Shown: positions 7,955 through 15,826, counted from the first letter of the stretch. The stretch: DNA of 23,749 bases from Alphaproteobacteria bacterium (GCA_019237175.1 JAFAHP010000028.1:1-23749); one strand, 5' to 3'. Numbers and translations: made by a program. The notes: generated by a model from the sequence alone, not told the origin.

Positions 7955-8326
7955 TCAGATTTTCCCTAGAGACTGGCCATTGCTGCTGTTGCGAATGCCG
8001 GTCGGTAAACCCTCACCTCGGCTTAGCCGTAAATCGTTACTAATTTCTTCCAGCCGCGCTCGCACGTGATCCAGCGTCCGCTCGACCTCGCGCGCCAAGG
8101 CGTTCAACGAGCGATCCAGCTCCGTAGGAGAGGTGTCGGTAATCGAGCGACGCTGAAGGGTCATCCTGAGCTCATCGACAAGAATCCCGCGACGCTCGAT
8201 CAATCTTGCGATCAGCGCGGGCGGTCGACGATCGAAGCCGCCGTTTCGTTCGATCCTGAACAGCCGGGCCAGGCGTCGCATGGCGCGGCCTTGGCGGTCC
8301 ACGACTGGTGGCTCGCCTCCCGTCAA
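7955..8326 (-). CDS. small helical protein between flgJ and flgK, possible FlgN-like chaperone
   Basis: I cannot assign this gene to a family with confidence. The 123-residue product is charged, Arg-rich and mostly helical. A helix near 36-60 (ALIARLIERRGILVDEL) and a longer one at 68-100 (LDRSLNALAREVERTLDHVR) resemble the antiparallel helices of FlgN/FliT-type chaperones. It ends in a Gly-rich tail (LPTGIRNSSNGQSLGKI). It starts with a TTG that overlaps the flgJ stop (TTGA) and ends one base before flgK, so it is translationally coupled on both sides. An ATG at residue 16 (8281) with AAGG upstream is an alternative start. A place just before flgK suggests an export chaperone or assembly factor, but a better FlgN candidate lies after flgA. 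Confidence 0.65.
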   Translation of the reverse strand: MTGGEPPVVDRQGRAMRRLARLFRIERNGGFDRRPPALIARLIERRGILVDELRMTLQRRSITDTSPTELDRSLNALAREVERTLDHVRARLEEISNDLRLSRGEGLPTGIRNSSNGQSLGKI

Positions 8327-9474
8327 TCGGTCAATCTCGGCGTGGCAAACAGATCAAGATGCGCCGTATAGCCTGGAGCCGCTGGCGCCGGAGCCGCTGA
8401 GGGTGGAGCGGCAAACGCCGCCGCCGCCTCGGCGGCGACGGCTTCAAGCTTGCTGCCGTAATCGTTATCGGTGGCGTAACCCCCGGCGATCAGGCCGCGG
8501 GCGTAGGCCGCGGCGTCGTCACCCGTCCCAAGCAGCGCCTGATATCGGGGGTTGTCGCCGATTAGCGCGACATAATCCTGCACCGAGGCGTCGAGGCTCG
8601 GATAGGCGCGGAACGCGGCTTCGCGCGCCACCCGCCCGCCCTCTTCGAGTTCATGCGTGAGCGTCGTGACCTGTGCGCCTTGCCATGACGAACCGGCCTT
8701 GATCCCGAACAAATTGTTGCCAACCACGGAACGTCCCCAACCGGTTTCGAGCGCGGCGTGAGCCAGCAGGATGTTCGGCGACACACCCAGCTGCCGGCCC
8801 GCCCCGATGAGCATCGGGCGGAGCTGTCGGATAAAAGACTGAACTTGCTCCGGTCGCGCCGCCGGGCGAGACAAAACCTCGTGGCCGAGCGGTGCCAACG
8901 GGGTCCCGCCATATGCCGGCTCCGACCCGTTTGCCGTCGCCGCCGAGCGCACCTCGTCTGCGGCGGTGGCATTCCGCCCCGCGATTGCCCCCAGTGTCGG
9001 CCGCAGACTACCCGGCGTGGTTCCGGCAGCCGGCGGTCGCAGGCCGGCGTCCAGCCAGTAAGGGCCTAACGAAAGGCCGTGCCTTGCATGCGAGGACGCC
9101 GCGCTGGCAAGAGCAGACGAACCCGCCGGTCCCGGCGGCGGCGACCCGTTCCCCTGATCTTCAGCCCCCGAGAGGCCCTGCTTAGCCTCGATCGAGCGGA
9201 ACAGCAGATCGGCCAGTCCGCGCTTGTCGCCGGAGGCGACCGTTTGGCTGATTGTATTCGCAAACAACCCGCTGACGATGTTGGCGCCCATCCCGTCGCC
9301 GGCCATGGGAAGGGCAGTGCCGTCACTGCCTTGCATGATGTTTTGCACCAGCAGAGCGGTGAACTGCCCAGCAACTGCCCTCGCCGTGACCGGGTTGTTT
9401 CCCTGGTTCTTAAGCACAGTCAGGCTCTTCGGATCGGTTGCTGAAATCAGCCGCTCCGCGGTGTTGAGGTCCAC
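8323..9474 (-). CDS. flgJ: FlgJ, rod cap and peptidoglycan hydrolase (two domains)
   Basis: FlgJ caps the growing rod and opens the peptidoglycan for it. Residues 1-100 are the rod-binding domain (ARAVAGQFTALLVQNIMQGS, GMGANIVSGLFANTISQTVA). Residues about 100-205 are an Ala/Pro/Gly-rich linker. Residues about 208-365 form a glucosaminidase-type muramidase domain with ILLAHAALETGWGRSVVGNN and LFGIKAGSSWQG; E243 in LETGWG is at the position of the catalytic glutamate of Salmonella FlgJ. DYVALIGDNPRYQALL and the GYATDNDYGSKL motif follow. Length is 383 residues, somewhat longer than the enteric protein because of the linker. The GTG start lies two bases beyond the flgI stop. A complete two-domain form is usual in beta/gammaproteobacteria and unusual in alphaproteobacteria. 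Confidence 0.95.
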   Translation of the reverse strand: MDLNTAERLISATDPKSLTVLKNQGNNPVTARAVAGQFTALLVQNIMQGSDGTALPMAGDGMGANIVSGLFANTISQTVASGDKRGLADLLFRSIEAKQGLSGAEDQGNGSPPPGPAGSSALASAASSHARHGLSLGPYWLDAGLRPPAAGTTPGSLRPTLGAIAGRNATAADEVRSAATANGSEPAYGGTPLAPLGHEVLSRPAARPEQVQSFIRQLRPMLIGAGRQLGVSPNILLAHAALETGWGRSVVGNNLFGIKAGSSWQGAQVTTLTHELEEGGRVAREAAFRAYPSLDASVQDYVALIGDNPRYQALLGTGDDAAAYARGLIAGGYATDNDYGSKLEAVAAEAAAAFAAPPSAAPAPAAPGYTAHLDLFATPRLTD

Positions 9475-9475
9475 C

Positions 9476-10585
9476 TCAGAGCACCTTGATGCGGGCGCGG
9501 AGCGCCCCCGCCTGCTGCAGCGCCTGCAGGATTGCCATCAAATCCGAAGATGTTGCACCGATCGCGTTAAGGTTGCGCACAATGTCGGATACGCGGGGGG
9601 CATTGTGCAATTCGACGACCCTCGCCCGTTTCTCGCTGCTCTGCAGCTGGGTCTGCGGGACCACTGTCGTGCGGCCGCGACTAAAAGGCGCGGGCTGCGA
9701 GACCTGAGGCAACTCGTTCACGGTTACCGACAGTGTCCCATAAGCTACCGCGGCGGGTCCGATCCGGACGTCCTCGCCCATCACCACAGTGCCACTCTGC
9801 GCATCGATGGCGACCTCGGCGCTGGGCTCCTCCGGAATAACTGGAATGTCCAAGAGCTCGGCGACGAATTCGACGCGGGCGCCCGTCGCCTCCGGTCCTC
9901 TGACGCCGACCTGGCCTGGTCCCAGCGCGGCCGCGAGACGTCCATAACGCGCGTTGATCGCGTCGGCAATGCGCGCCGCATTGCCAAACGAACGGCTGTC
10001 GAGATCGAGCAGGATCGTATCTCCAGCGGCAAACCCCGCCTTTGGCATTTTCTCGATCGTGGCGCCGCGCGGGATGTGCGCCACAGTCGGAATATTGACC
10101 GTGGTCGACGCCGCTTGGCCGTTGGCCTCGTAGCCGCTCACCAGCAGCGAGCCCTGCGCGATCGCGTAGACCTGGCCGTCGGCGCCCCGCAACTCGGTCA
10201 TCAGCAGCACGCCGCCGCGCAAGCTTTTGGCATTGCCGAGCGCCGATACGGTCACATCGAGCCTCTCGCCGAGCTGCATAAAGGTCGGAAGATCGGCGGT
10301 GACGATGACCGAGGCGACCGCAGTCGGCTGGATGAACGTGTTGGGATTGAGTGTCAGGCCGAGCTGCCTGAGCATGTTTTGAATGGCCTGAACGCTGTAG
10401 GGTACTTGCGTCGTCTGATCGCCGGTTCCTGCCAGCCCGGCAACCAAGCCAAAGCCGATCAGCTGATTGTCGCGGGCGCCTTCGACCTGGACCAGGTCCC
10501 TGAGCCGCTCGCTGATGGCAGGCGTCAGCCCGGCGGCCCAAACGGCCGCGGCAAGCGCCGCTATTTGAACCAGTCGCCCGGCCAT
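9476..10585 (-). CDS. flgI: FlgI, flagellar P-ring protein
   Basis: FlgI is the periplasmic subunit of the P ring, the bushing for the rod in the peptidoglycan layer. It begins with a Sec signal peptide (hydrophobic core about residues 6-20, cut near AIS). Family motifs follow: LRDLVQVEGARDNQLIGFGL, VAGLAGTGDQT, IQNMLRQLG, VASVIVTADLP and GERLDVTVSALGNAKSLRGG, then ARIADAINARYG and a C-terminal VSDIVRNLNAIGATSSDLMA. The 369-residue length is standard. Its ATG lies 25 bases inside the end of flgH, so the two are translationally linked. Polymerisation normally depends on FlgA, present here upstream on the opposite strand. Confidence 0.97.
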   Translation of the reverse strand: MAGRLVQIAALAAAVWAAGLTPAISERLRDLVQVEGARDNQLIGFGLVAGLAGTGDQTTQVPYSVQAIQNMLRQLGLTLNPNTFIQPTAVASVIVTADLPTFMQLGERLDVTVSALGNAKSLRGGVLLMTELRGADGQVYAIAQGSLLVSGYEANGQAASTTVNIPTVAHIPRGATIEKMPKAGFAAGDTILLDLDSRSFGNAARIADAINARYGRLAAALGPGQVGVRGPEATGARVEFVAELLDIPVIPEEPSAEVAIDAQSGTVVMGEDVRIGPAAVAYGTLSVTVNELPQVSQPAPFSRGRTTVVPQTQLQSSEKRARVVELHNAPRVSDIVRNLNAIGATSSDLMAILQALQQAGALRARIKVL

Positions 10586-11343
10586 AACGTGCTCACCGTC
10601 AGGAACAGGCGCTGCAGCAAGCCCATCTTGGGCGCCAGATAGGTCTCGCCGTCGCCGCTGAATTCGACTTGCGCCTCCGCGATCTGCTGCGACTGCACGA
10701 TATTCTGATTGGTTATGTCTTCTGGGCGTACGACACCGGCAAGCCGAATGTATTCTTTGCCGCCGACGAGCTGAACCTGTTGCTCTCCGACAATGACCAG
10801 ATCGCCATTAGGACGGATGCGTTGGACCATTGCCGACATGGTTGCGGCGAAGCTGTCGCTCTGCGCGGTAGCCCCGTTTCCTTGCAGGCCGTTGGCTGTC
10901 GTGTTGCTTAGATTGGCCAGGTAATTGGTCGGTGAACCGCTGGCACTGAGCGGCCATCCAAGCTGCGCGTTGACCGTGCCGGCGTTGTTGTCGTTGCGGT
11001 TGAGGTTTTGACTCACATTTTTGGTGGCGGTGGCGGCCTCGGTGATCTGCACTGTAACGATGTCGCCGACCTGCCACGGCCGGTGATCGCGAAAGAGTGC
11101 CAGCTCGGGAACGCCGCGCGCGTCGCTTTGATAGATCGCGCCATTGCTGGTCGGCGCCTGAGCCGCGTTATCGCCCGGCAGATGCTCCAAGTTCGCAAGC
11201 ATCCCGTCCCGCGCCGTTGGCGCGTGCTGACAGGCGGCGAGACCGAGACCGAGCAGCAACAGCACCGCCCGCTCCCTAACCCTGCCCCGCTTGCGGGGGA
11301 GGGAAAGGTGGGGACATATGGCGGCTGGCGAGCGCCGGCTCAC
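10561..11343 (-). CDS. flgH: FlgH, flagellar L-ring lipoprotein
   Basis: FlgH forms the L ring in the outer membrane. The mature part carries family motifs: DHRPWQVGDIVTVQITEAAT, then LTARM-like segments (MSAMVQRIRPNGDLVIVGEQ), GKEYIRLAGVVRPEDI, QIAEAQVEFSGDG and a terminal LTVSTLWPGDWFK. It has a lipobox LAAC with the acylated cysteine at residue 38. The GTG start at 11343 overlaps the flgG stop as GTGA. The signal peptide is odd: residues 11-25 (PHLSLPRKRGRVRER) are encoded by what looks like an intergenic palindromic repeat. A later GTG at 11265, with GGGAG 6 bases upstream, would give a leader with no basic residue, so the longer form is preferred. Confidence 0.95.
   Translation of the reverse strand: MSRRSPAAICPHLSLPRKRGRVRERAVLLLLGLGLAACQHAPTARDGMLANLEHLPGDNAAQAPTSNGAIYQSDARGVPELALFRDHRPWQVGDIVTVQITEAATATKNVSQNLNRNDNNAGTVNAQLGWPLSASGSPTNYLANLSNTTANGLQGNGATAQSDSFAATMSAMVQRIRPNGDLVIVGEQQVQLVGGKEYIRLAGVVRPEDITNQNIVQSQQIAEAQVEFSGDGETYLAPKMGLLQRLFLTVSTLWPGDWFK
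11267..11321 (-). repeat. palindromic intergenic-type repeat inside the flgH leader
   Basis: The stretch contains a perfect hairpin CCCCGCTTGCGGGG (11285-11298) flanked by CTCCCTAACC and GGGAAAGGTGGGGAC. This layout resembles dispersed palindromic repeats that commonly sit between genes in alphaproteobacteria (recalled pattern, not searched). Here it is in frame and encodes PHLSLPRKRGRVRE of the FlgH signal peptide. Only one clear copy is seen in this window, so family membership rests on recognition of the pattern. Confidence 0.5.
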
Positions 11344-12125
11344 TGCGCGATCTGGGTCAGATAGCTCAACATCTGGTCGACATTCTTCGCCGCCTGCGTG
11401 TTCAGCTCATAGGCGCGCTGGGTGGCAATCATGTCGATCATTTCGTCGACCACCGACACGTTCGACCCTTCGAGATAGCCCTGGGCGACGGTGCCGAGTC
11501 CGTTCTGCGACGGCTGACCGGTCGTCGGCGCGCCGGATGCCTGGGTCTGGATCGCCAGGTTGTCTCCGGTGTATTGCAAGCCTTCCGGGTTGATGAAGCT
11601 GGCGAGCTGCAAGGTCCCGATCTGGGACGGCCGCGATTGGCCTTGGATTTGGACGCTGACCGTCCCGTCGGTGCCGATCGTGATGCTCTGCGCATTGTGC
11701 GGAATCGTGATCGCCGGCTGCAGCTGGTAGCCTTTCGCGGTCACTACCTGTCCCTGAGCGCTGATTTGGAAGCTGCCATCGCGGGTATACGCGATCTGGC
11801 CTGACGGCAGCAGGACTTGGAAATAGCCCTGACCATTGATGGCGAGATCGAGCGCGTTGCCGGTCTGCTCGAGACTTCCCTGGGTCATGACCGGTTCGGT
11901 AGCCACGACGTTGGCCCCGGTGCCCTGCTGCAGACCCGAAGGATAATTGGTCGCCTGCGATGTGAAACCGCCCGCCTGGGTCTGGTCCTCGTACAAGAGG
12001 TCGGCGAAGACCGGGCGCATCTTCTTGAACCCGGTAGTGTTGAGGTTCGCGAGATTGTTCGAAATCACGTCCATTTTGGTTTGTTCGCCTTCGAGGCCGG
12101 TGCGAACGACGGCGAGCGACTGCAT
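11340..12125 (-). CDS. flgG: FlgG, distal rod protein
   Basis: FlgG builds the long distal rod that crosses the periplasm. The 261-residue product has the rod-protein N-terminus (MQSLAVVRTGLEGEQTKMDV, ISNNLANLNTTGFKK), the central motif NALDLAINGQGYFQV and DGSFQISAQGQVVTAKGYQL. It ends with the C-terminal flagellar basal-body motif (VVDEMIDMIATQRAYELNTQ, then AAKNVDQMLSYLTQIAQ). ATG at 12125 aligns with the family start; a TTG directly before it (12128) sits at better spacing from GGAGG and could also be used. It lies between flgF (36 to 38 bases upstream) and flgH. Confidence 0.97.
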   Translation of the reverse strand: MQSLAVVRTGLEGEQTKMDVISNNLANLNTTGFKKMRPVFADLLYEDQTQAGGFTSQATNYPSGLQQGTGANVVATEPVMTQGSLEQTGNALDLAINGQGYFQVLLPSGQIAYTRDGSFQISAQGQVVTAKGYQLQPAITIPHNAQSITIGTDGTVSVQIQGQSRPSQIGTLQLASFINPEGLQYTGDNLAIQTQASGAPTTGQPSQNGLGTVAQGYLEGSNVSVVDEMIDMIATQRAYELNTQAAKNVDQMLSYLTQIAQ

Positions 12126-12163
12126 CAAATGTCAGATCCTCCGCAATGCGGGCAATCCACTGC

Positions 12164-12907
12164 CTAAGATAAACTCAAGGGGCTGCTTTGCCCCTGCGCG
12201 GTGGCGAATACCATCCGCATCATCTCGGTCTGCATCTGGAACGAGCGCGAGGTTTCAATCATGTTCATCATCATTGCCACAGTGTCGGCATTACTGTCTT
12301 CCAACGCCCCGAGCTGCAGCCGCACCCCGGCATCGGGCAACAACGGAGCGGAGGCGTCTTGAAACAAACCGTCGGTCCGCCGGCGCACCGACGCGTTCGG
12401 CGGATTCGCCAGCATGATCCTTGCCAATGCCGCAATCTGGTCGGGACTCTGCCCAGCTGGGGCGCCCGAAACCGTGCCATCGGCACCGATTGTTACGGAT
12501 TGCAGCGGCGGCAGTACGATCGGTGCGAAGCCGTCGCCGAGGACCGGATGACCGGCGCTATCCGTGAGCATGCCGGTGGGCGAGATCGTCAGCGAACCGT
12601 TTCTGGTCAATGCGGGATTGCCGTCGGCGGCCTCCACAACGATCCAGCCCTGCCCCTTGACCGCGACATCGAGGCTGCGGCCAGTTTGCTCGATCGGTCC
12701 CGACCGTAGATCGGCGCCATCTTCGGTTGCCGCAACGATCACCCGGTCGGGCTGACCCTGGCCATAGAGCGGGAGGGCCTCAAATACCGGCTTTTGCGCC
12801 TTGAAGGCGGTTGTTCCGCGATTGGCCAGATTGTTGGCGGCGGCTGCGACGCGGTCCATGCTCGCGTCGAGACCCGCCATCGCGAGGTAAAAGAGCTGCT
12901 GACTCAT
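12164..12907 (-). CDS. flgF: FlgF, proximal rod protein
   Basis: FlgF is a proximal rod component. The start is set at the ATG at 12907 (MSQQLFYLAMAGLDASMDRV), since the frame continues to 13147 only as an Arg-rich shadow overlapping flgE. The 247-residue product contains AAAANNLANRGTTAFKAQKP, the core motif GRSLDVAVKGQGWIVVEAAD, and LTRNGSLTISPTGMLTDSAG. A C-terminal segment (MNMIETSRSFQMQTEMMRMV) corresponds to the basal-body C-terminal motif. A good Shine-Dalgarno is not evident. It lies 26 bases downstream of flgE and upstream of flgG, in the classical order. Confidence 0.95.
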   Translation of the reverse strand: MSQQLFYLAMAGLDASMDRVAAAANNLANRGTTAFKAQKPVFEALPLYGQGQPDRVIVAATEDGADLRSGPIEQTGRSLDVAVKGQGWIVVEAADGNPALTRNGSLTISPTGMLTDSAGHPVLGDGFAPIVLPPLQSVTIGADGTVSGAPAGQSPDQIAALARIMLANPPNASVRRRTDGLFQDASAPLLPDAGVRLQLGALEDSNADTVAMMMNMIETSRSFQMQTEMMRMVFATAQGQSSPLSLS

Positions 12908-12933
12908 CGCATCTGATCGACCTGTTACAACCT

Positions 12934-14166
12934 TTATTGGATGGTCAGCAGTCGCTGAAAATTCTGCTGCTCGATGTTGATGCTCTGAACATTGGCTTGA
13001 TAGGCTTGCTGAGCCGTGATCAGGTTGACGAGTTGGGTCGACAGGTCGGCATTTGATCCTTCGAGGGCGCCGGATTCGAGCTGACCGAGCGTGCCTGTGC
13101 CGGGTGCGCCGGGCGTCGGCGCGCCAGACGCCGCGGAGGCTTGCCAAACGTTTCCGGTCATCGGGATCAGCCCTTGCGGATTGACAAAATTGGCCAGAGC
13201 AATCGTCCCGAAAACCTGGGTGCTGCCGTTCGAATATTGCCCGGTGACAACGCCCTCCGAGGAGATCTCTACCCCGGTGAGCTGTCCGCCGGCACTGCCA
13301 TTATCGGCGACCGAACTCACGTTGAAGGCGAGGCCGGAGAGGGTGGTCCCGGTAAAATTTTCAGCGATGTTGAGAGCGGCCGCGCCATCGGGCAGCTTGG
13401 ACGCCGTGACCGTGCCGGTGCCCGTGGTCAGCGTACCGTTGCTGTTGAAGGTCAAGGTCGGACCAGCGCCGGTGGCGATTTGGGTGCCGTTTTGAGTGGT
13501 CAACTCCCAGTTCGTTTGCCATTGGTTCGGCGAGCCCGAACCGGCGACCTGCGTATAAAACGTGGTCAGCGACAGCGGCGTCCCGAGGCTGTCATAGACC
13601 GTGGTCGTCGACGATTCGTTGTAGCTTTGGGGGTTGGTTGGGCTGAAGGCAGTGGTCGTCGTGTTGATCGGTTGGTCCGATGAGGGCAGGTTGACTGCCA
13701 TTGTCAGAGTGCTGGTCGCAACCGGCGCGACATTGGCTTGACTGATCTGGATCGGCTGCAGTGATCCCGAGGCGGTGGCAGCACCCCCGGCGGCGGTCGG
13801 AGCGAACCCCAACACCTGATCCCCGCCGGCGTTGACCAACTGGTCAGCGGTGTTGATCTGGAATGCGCCATCGCGGCTGTAGACAAGGCCGGAGCCGCTC
13901 TGCAATTGAAAAAAGCCGTTGCCGTTGATCGCGACATCGAGTGGATTGCCGGTGTGTGAAATTGTGCCTTGACTAAAATTCTGAGCGAGATCAGCCGTCG
14001 TCACGCCCTGGCCGGGCGTCGTCGGTACGACGCTACCGTAAAGTGCCGCAAACTGAGCGTCGGAAATCTTGAAACCGGTGGTATCGACGTTGGCAATATT
14101 GTTGCCGACGGTATCGATATCGCTCTGCGCAGCATTGACGCCGGACAAATCCGTTAAAAGTGACAT
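12934..14166 (-). CDS. flgE: FlgE, hook protein
   Basis: FlgE polymerises into the flexible hook. The N-terminus has SLLTDLSGVNAAQSDIDTVG and NNIANVDTTGFKISDAQFAA, followed by NPLDVAINGNGFFQLQ near residue 80. A FlgE-specific domain with YDSLGTPLSLTTFYTQ lies around residue 190-210. The C-terminus carries LEGSNADLSTQLVNLITAQQ and AYQANVQSINIEQQNFQRLL. The 410-residue size is close to the enteric protein (about 400) and shorter than several alphaproteobacterial hooks. AAGGAG lies 8 bases before the ATG. It follows flgD, the hook cap. Confidence 0.97.
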   Translation of the reverse strand: MSLLTDLSGVNAAQSDIDTVGNNIANVDTTGFKISDAQFAALYGSVVPTTPGQGVTTADLAQNFSQGTISHTGNPLDVAINGNGFFQLQSGSGLVYSRDGAFQINTADQLVNAGGDQVLGFAPTAAGGAATASGSLQPIQISQANVAPVATSTLTMAVNLPSSDQPINTTTTAFSPTNPQSYNESSTTTVYDSLGTPLSLTTFYTQVAGSGSPNQWQTNWELTTQNGTQIATGAGPTLTFNSNGTLTTGTGTVTASKLPDGAAALNIAENFTGTTLSGLAFNVSSVADNGSAGGQLTGVEISSEGVVTGQYSNGSTQVFGTIALANFVNPQGLIPMTGNVWQASAASGAPTPGAPGTGTLGQLESGALEGSNADLSTQLVNLITAQQAYQANVQSINIEQQNFQRLLTIQ

Positions 14167-14198
14167 CCGGAGAACTCCTTAAGAATTTTGTAACGGTG

Positions 14199-14864
14199 TT
14201 AAAATACTTGTTGAACCGAACTCAATGGTACCGGCGCGAGGCCGCCGCCGAGATCGAGTGTCGGTCCGCTTTGACCGCCGAGCGCAACCCCGGTGACCGG
14301 AGCGACCGCATAGGGGGTTGCCGCGACCGCAGCGCCCTGGGCGCCGATCGCGGTTAGGCTGAAATTGTAGGTCCCCGGCGCCAGCGTCGTGCCGTTGGCG
14401 CCGCCCCCGCTCCACGAAAATGTCTGGGTGCCGGCCGGCATCGCTCCGAGATTGAGTTGCGCCACCGTCGTCCCAGCGGCGTTGGCGATCGTCACCGCGA
14501 CATTACTTGCCGCAGAAGACAGGTTGAACGCGCCGGTCGCACCGCCCTGCCCGAGGATCAGCGAATTCCCGCTGACCGCGACCTTCTGTCCGACGAGCCC
14601 AACCGCCTGCTGCCCAGTGGCACTGGTCTCGAGGTTTTGCACGCCGGTCGCGGTCGAAAATTCGGCAAGTTCGGAGGCAAATGCATCGGCGCTCGTCGGA
14701 TCGAGCGGATCCTGGTGTTCGAGCTGAGCTGTCAGCAGTTGTAGAAACGCGTTCTGGCTGAGTGTTTGTCCGGTGCTGGTCAATCCGTTGGCATTCGTCG
14801 GCAATTGTGTGCCCGGAGGCAGCGCCGTTACCGTCGCCGGCATGGCGCTCGCGGCAGTCGTCAT
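14199..14864 (-). CDS. flgD: FlgD, hook cap (hook assembly scaffold)
   Basis: FlgD sits at the tip of the growing hook and lets FlgE polymerise, then is replaced by FlgK. The 221-residue product has the diagnostic N-terminal segment (TLSQNAFLQLLTAQLEHQDP near residues 35-54, then LAEFSTATGVQNLE). A beta-rich C-terminal part with a FlgD Ig/tudor-like layout follows, including VAVSGNSLILGQGG and QTFSWSGGGANGTTLAPGTY. It ends near VPLSSVQQVF. It lies between flgC and flgE, as in the classical operon. Confidence 0.95.
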   Translation of the reverse strand: MTTAASAMPATVTALPPGTQLPTNANGLTSTGQTLSQNAFLQLLTAQLEHQDPLDPTSADAFASELAEFSTATGVQNLETSATGQQAVGLVGQKVAVSGNSLILGQGGATGAFNLSSAASNVAVTIANAAGTTVAQLNLGAMPAGTQTFSWSGGGANGTTLAPGTYNFSLTAIGAQGAAVAATPYAVAPVTGVALGGQSGPTLDLGGGLAPVPLSSVQQVF

Positions 14865-14879
14865 TCCTGGTTTCCGAAG

Positions 14880-15299
14880 TTAGATCATCAGCGTGCGCAG
14901 AGCCAGACTCTTGGCAACATTGAACGCCTCGAGGCTTGCCTGGTAATCCTGCTGTGCCGAGATCATGTTGACCATTTCCTCGACCGGATTTACATTCGGC
15001 ATTGTTACATAACCGTTAGCGTCAGCAAAGGCATTGCCAGGGTCGTACGACGTGCGCAGCGGCGCTGCGCTTTCGACAACCGCGGCGACCTTGACGCCAG
15101 CCATGCCGATGGCCGTCGTCTCGTCATTGCCGTCTTGTGCGGGAACGGCTTCGAAAACCACCTCGCGGGCACGATAGGCTGAGCCCGCCGAGGTAGCGAC
15201 GCTGTTCGCGTTGGCGATGTTGCTGGCGACAGCCGTAAGTCGCTCCGCTTCGGCGGCCATGCCGGACCCGGCAATCGCAAGGGCGGTGAACAGCGGCAT
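14880..15299 (-). CDS. flgC: FlgC, proximal rod protein
   Basis: FlgC is a proximal rod subunit. The 139-residue product shows the rod N-terminus (ALAIAGSGMAAEAERLTAVA, SNIANANSVATSAGSAYRAR), the characteristic middle segment PGNAFADANGYVTMPNVNPV, and the C-terminal helix EEMVNMISAQQDYQASLEAF. Length agrees with the family (about 134). The ATG lies two bases downstream of the flgB stop, indicating one message. Confidence 0.97.
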   Translation of the reverse strand: MPLFTALAIAGSGMAAEAERLTAVASNIANANSVATSAGSAYRAREVVFEAVPAQDGNDETTAIGMAGVKVAAVVESAAPLRTSYDPGNAFADANGYVTMPNVNPVEEMVNMISAQQDYQASLEAFNVAKSLALRTLMI

Positions 15300-15301
15300 C
15301 G

Positions 15302-15748
15302 TCAGCTTCCATTTGACGGCTGCGTTGCGGACCCGTTTATTGCAATCGTCAACATTTTGACGATCTGCGAGGCGAAGCTCGCAGCGGCTTCGTATTGCAC
15401 GGCGTTTTCGCCGGCAGCGACCTTCTCTTGATTGAGGTCGACGCTGTTGCCGTCCAGCGTGACCGAAGCGCCGGTCTGGTACTTCACCGCGGCCGCGGCC
15501 ACCCCCGCCACCGTGCTGCTCGACGGGGGCAGGTGCTGCGGGTCGTCGACCAGCCAGGTCGTTGCCGCGGCCCGCCCGCCAAGTTCGGCTGTTGCCGATT
15601 CAACGGCCGCCGCGAAATCGAGGTCGACCGCTTTGAATTTGGGTGTGCTCGCATTGGCGATGTCGGCGGTGAGAATCTGTTGGCGATAAGCTCGCAGATC
15701 CAGCACTTGCCGGTAGAAATCCAAGCCGGTATCGATAGCGGCCAGCAC
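15302..15748 (-). CDS. flgB: FlgB, proximal rod protein
   Basis: FlgB is a proximal rod subunit and the first gene of the leftward flgB-flgL series. The 148-residue product has LDLRAYRQQILTADIANAST and PKFKAVDLDFAAAVES (the flagellar basal-body rod signature). Its C-terminal segment includes VDLNQEKVAAGENAVQYEAA and SFASQIVKMLTIAING. The start is a GTG with GGGGA about 5 bases upstream; no better ATG is in frame. It is transcribed divergently from flgA across a 91-base gap. Confidence 0.95.
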   Translation of the reverse strand: MLAAIDTGLDFYRQVLDLRAYRQQILTADIANASTPKFKAVDLDFAAAVESATAELGGRAAATTWLVDDPQHLPPSSSTVAGVAAAAVKYQTGASVTLDGNSVDLNQEKVAAGENAVQYEAAASFASQIVKMLTIAINGSATQPSNGS

Positions 15749-15775
15749 GAGTGTCCCCGCATTGGTTCTTGCTAC

Positions 15776-15803
15776 TTGCGAAATTTTCTCGTTTCGGCAT
15801 AAT
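15776..15803 (+). promoter_or_regulatory. sigma-70-like promoter for flgA-flgN
   Basis: TTGCGA at 15776-15781 is followed by 16 bases and CATAAT at 15798-15803 (5 of 6 to TATAAT). It points to flgA, whose ATG is 36 bases further on. The -10 overlaps the -10 of the opposite-facing promoter. Only sequence similarity supports it, since the -35 matches the consensus at just the first three bases. Confidence 0.45.
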
Positions 15804-15826
15804 ATCCATATAGCGATTCAACGCAA
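15799..15826 (-). promoter_or_regulatory. sigma-70-like promoter for the flgB operon
   Basis: On the minus strand TTGCGT (15826-15821), a 16-base spacer and TATTAT (15804-15799, 5 of 6 to consensus) precede flgB by about 50 bases. Its -10 shares bases 15799-15803 with the -10 of the rightward promoter. No sigma-54 box with correct GG-N10-GC spacing was found in the gap. Confidence 0.45.

Noticed and set aside
9224..10642. Long open frame of 472 codons on the + strand opposite flgI and flgJ
   Set aside because: It is antisense to two unmistakable genes, its product is Arg/Gly/His-rich with no domain pattern, and it is explained by the GC-biased third positions of the real genes.
12138..12148. 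Tiny hairpin CCGC-AAT-GCGG at the flgG ribosome-binding site
   Set aside because: A stem of four pairs is too weak to claim regulation.
15763..15781. Possible sigma-54 promoter (TTGG...TTGC) before flgA
   Set aside because: The GG and GC elements are 12 bases apart instead of the strict 10, so the fit is poor.
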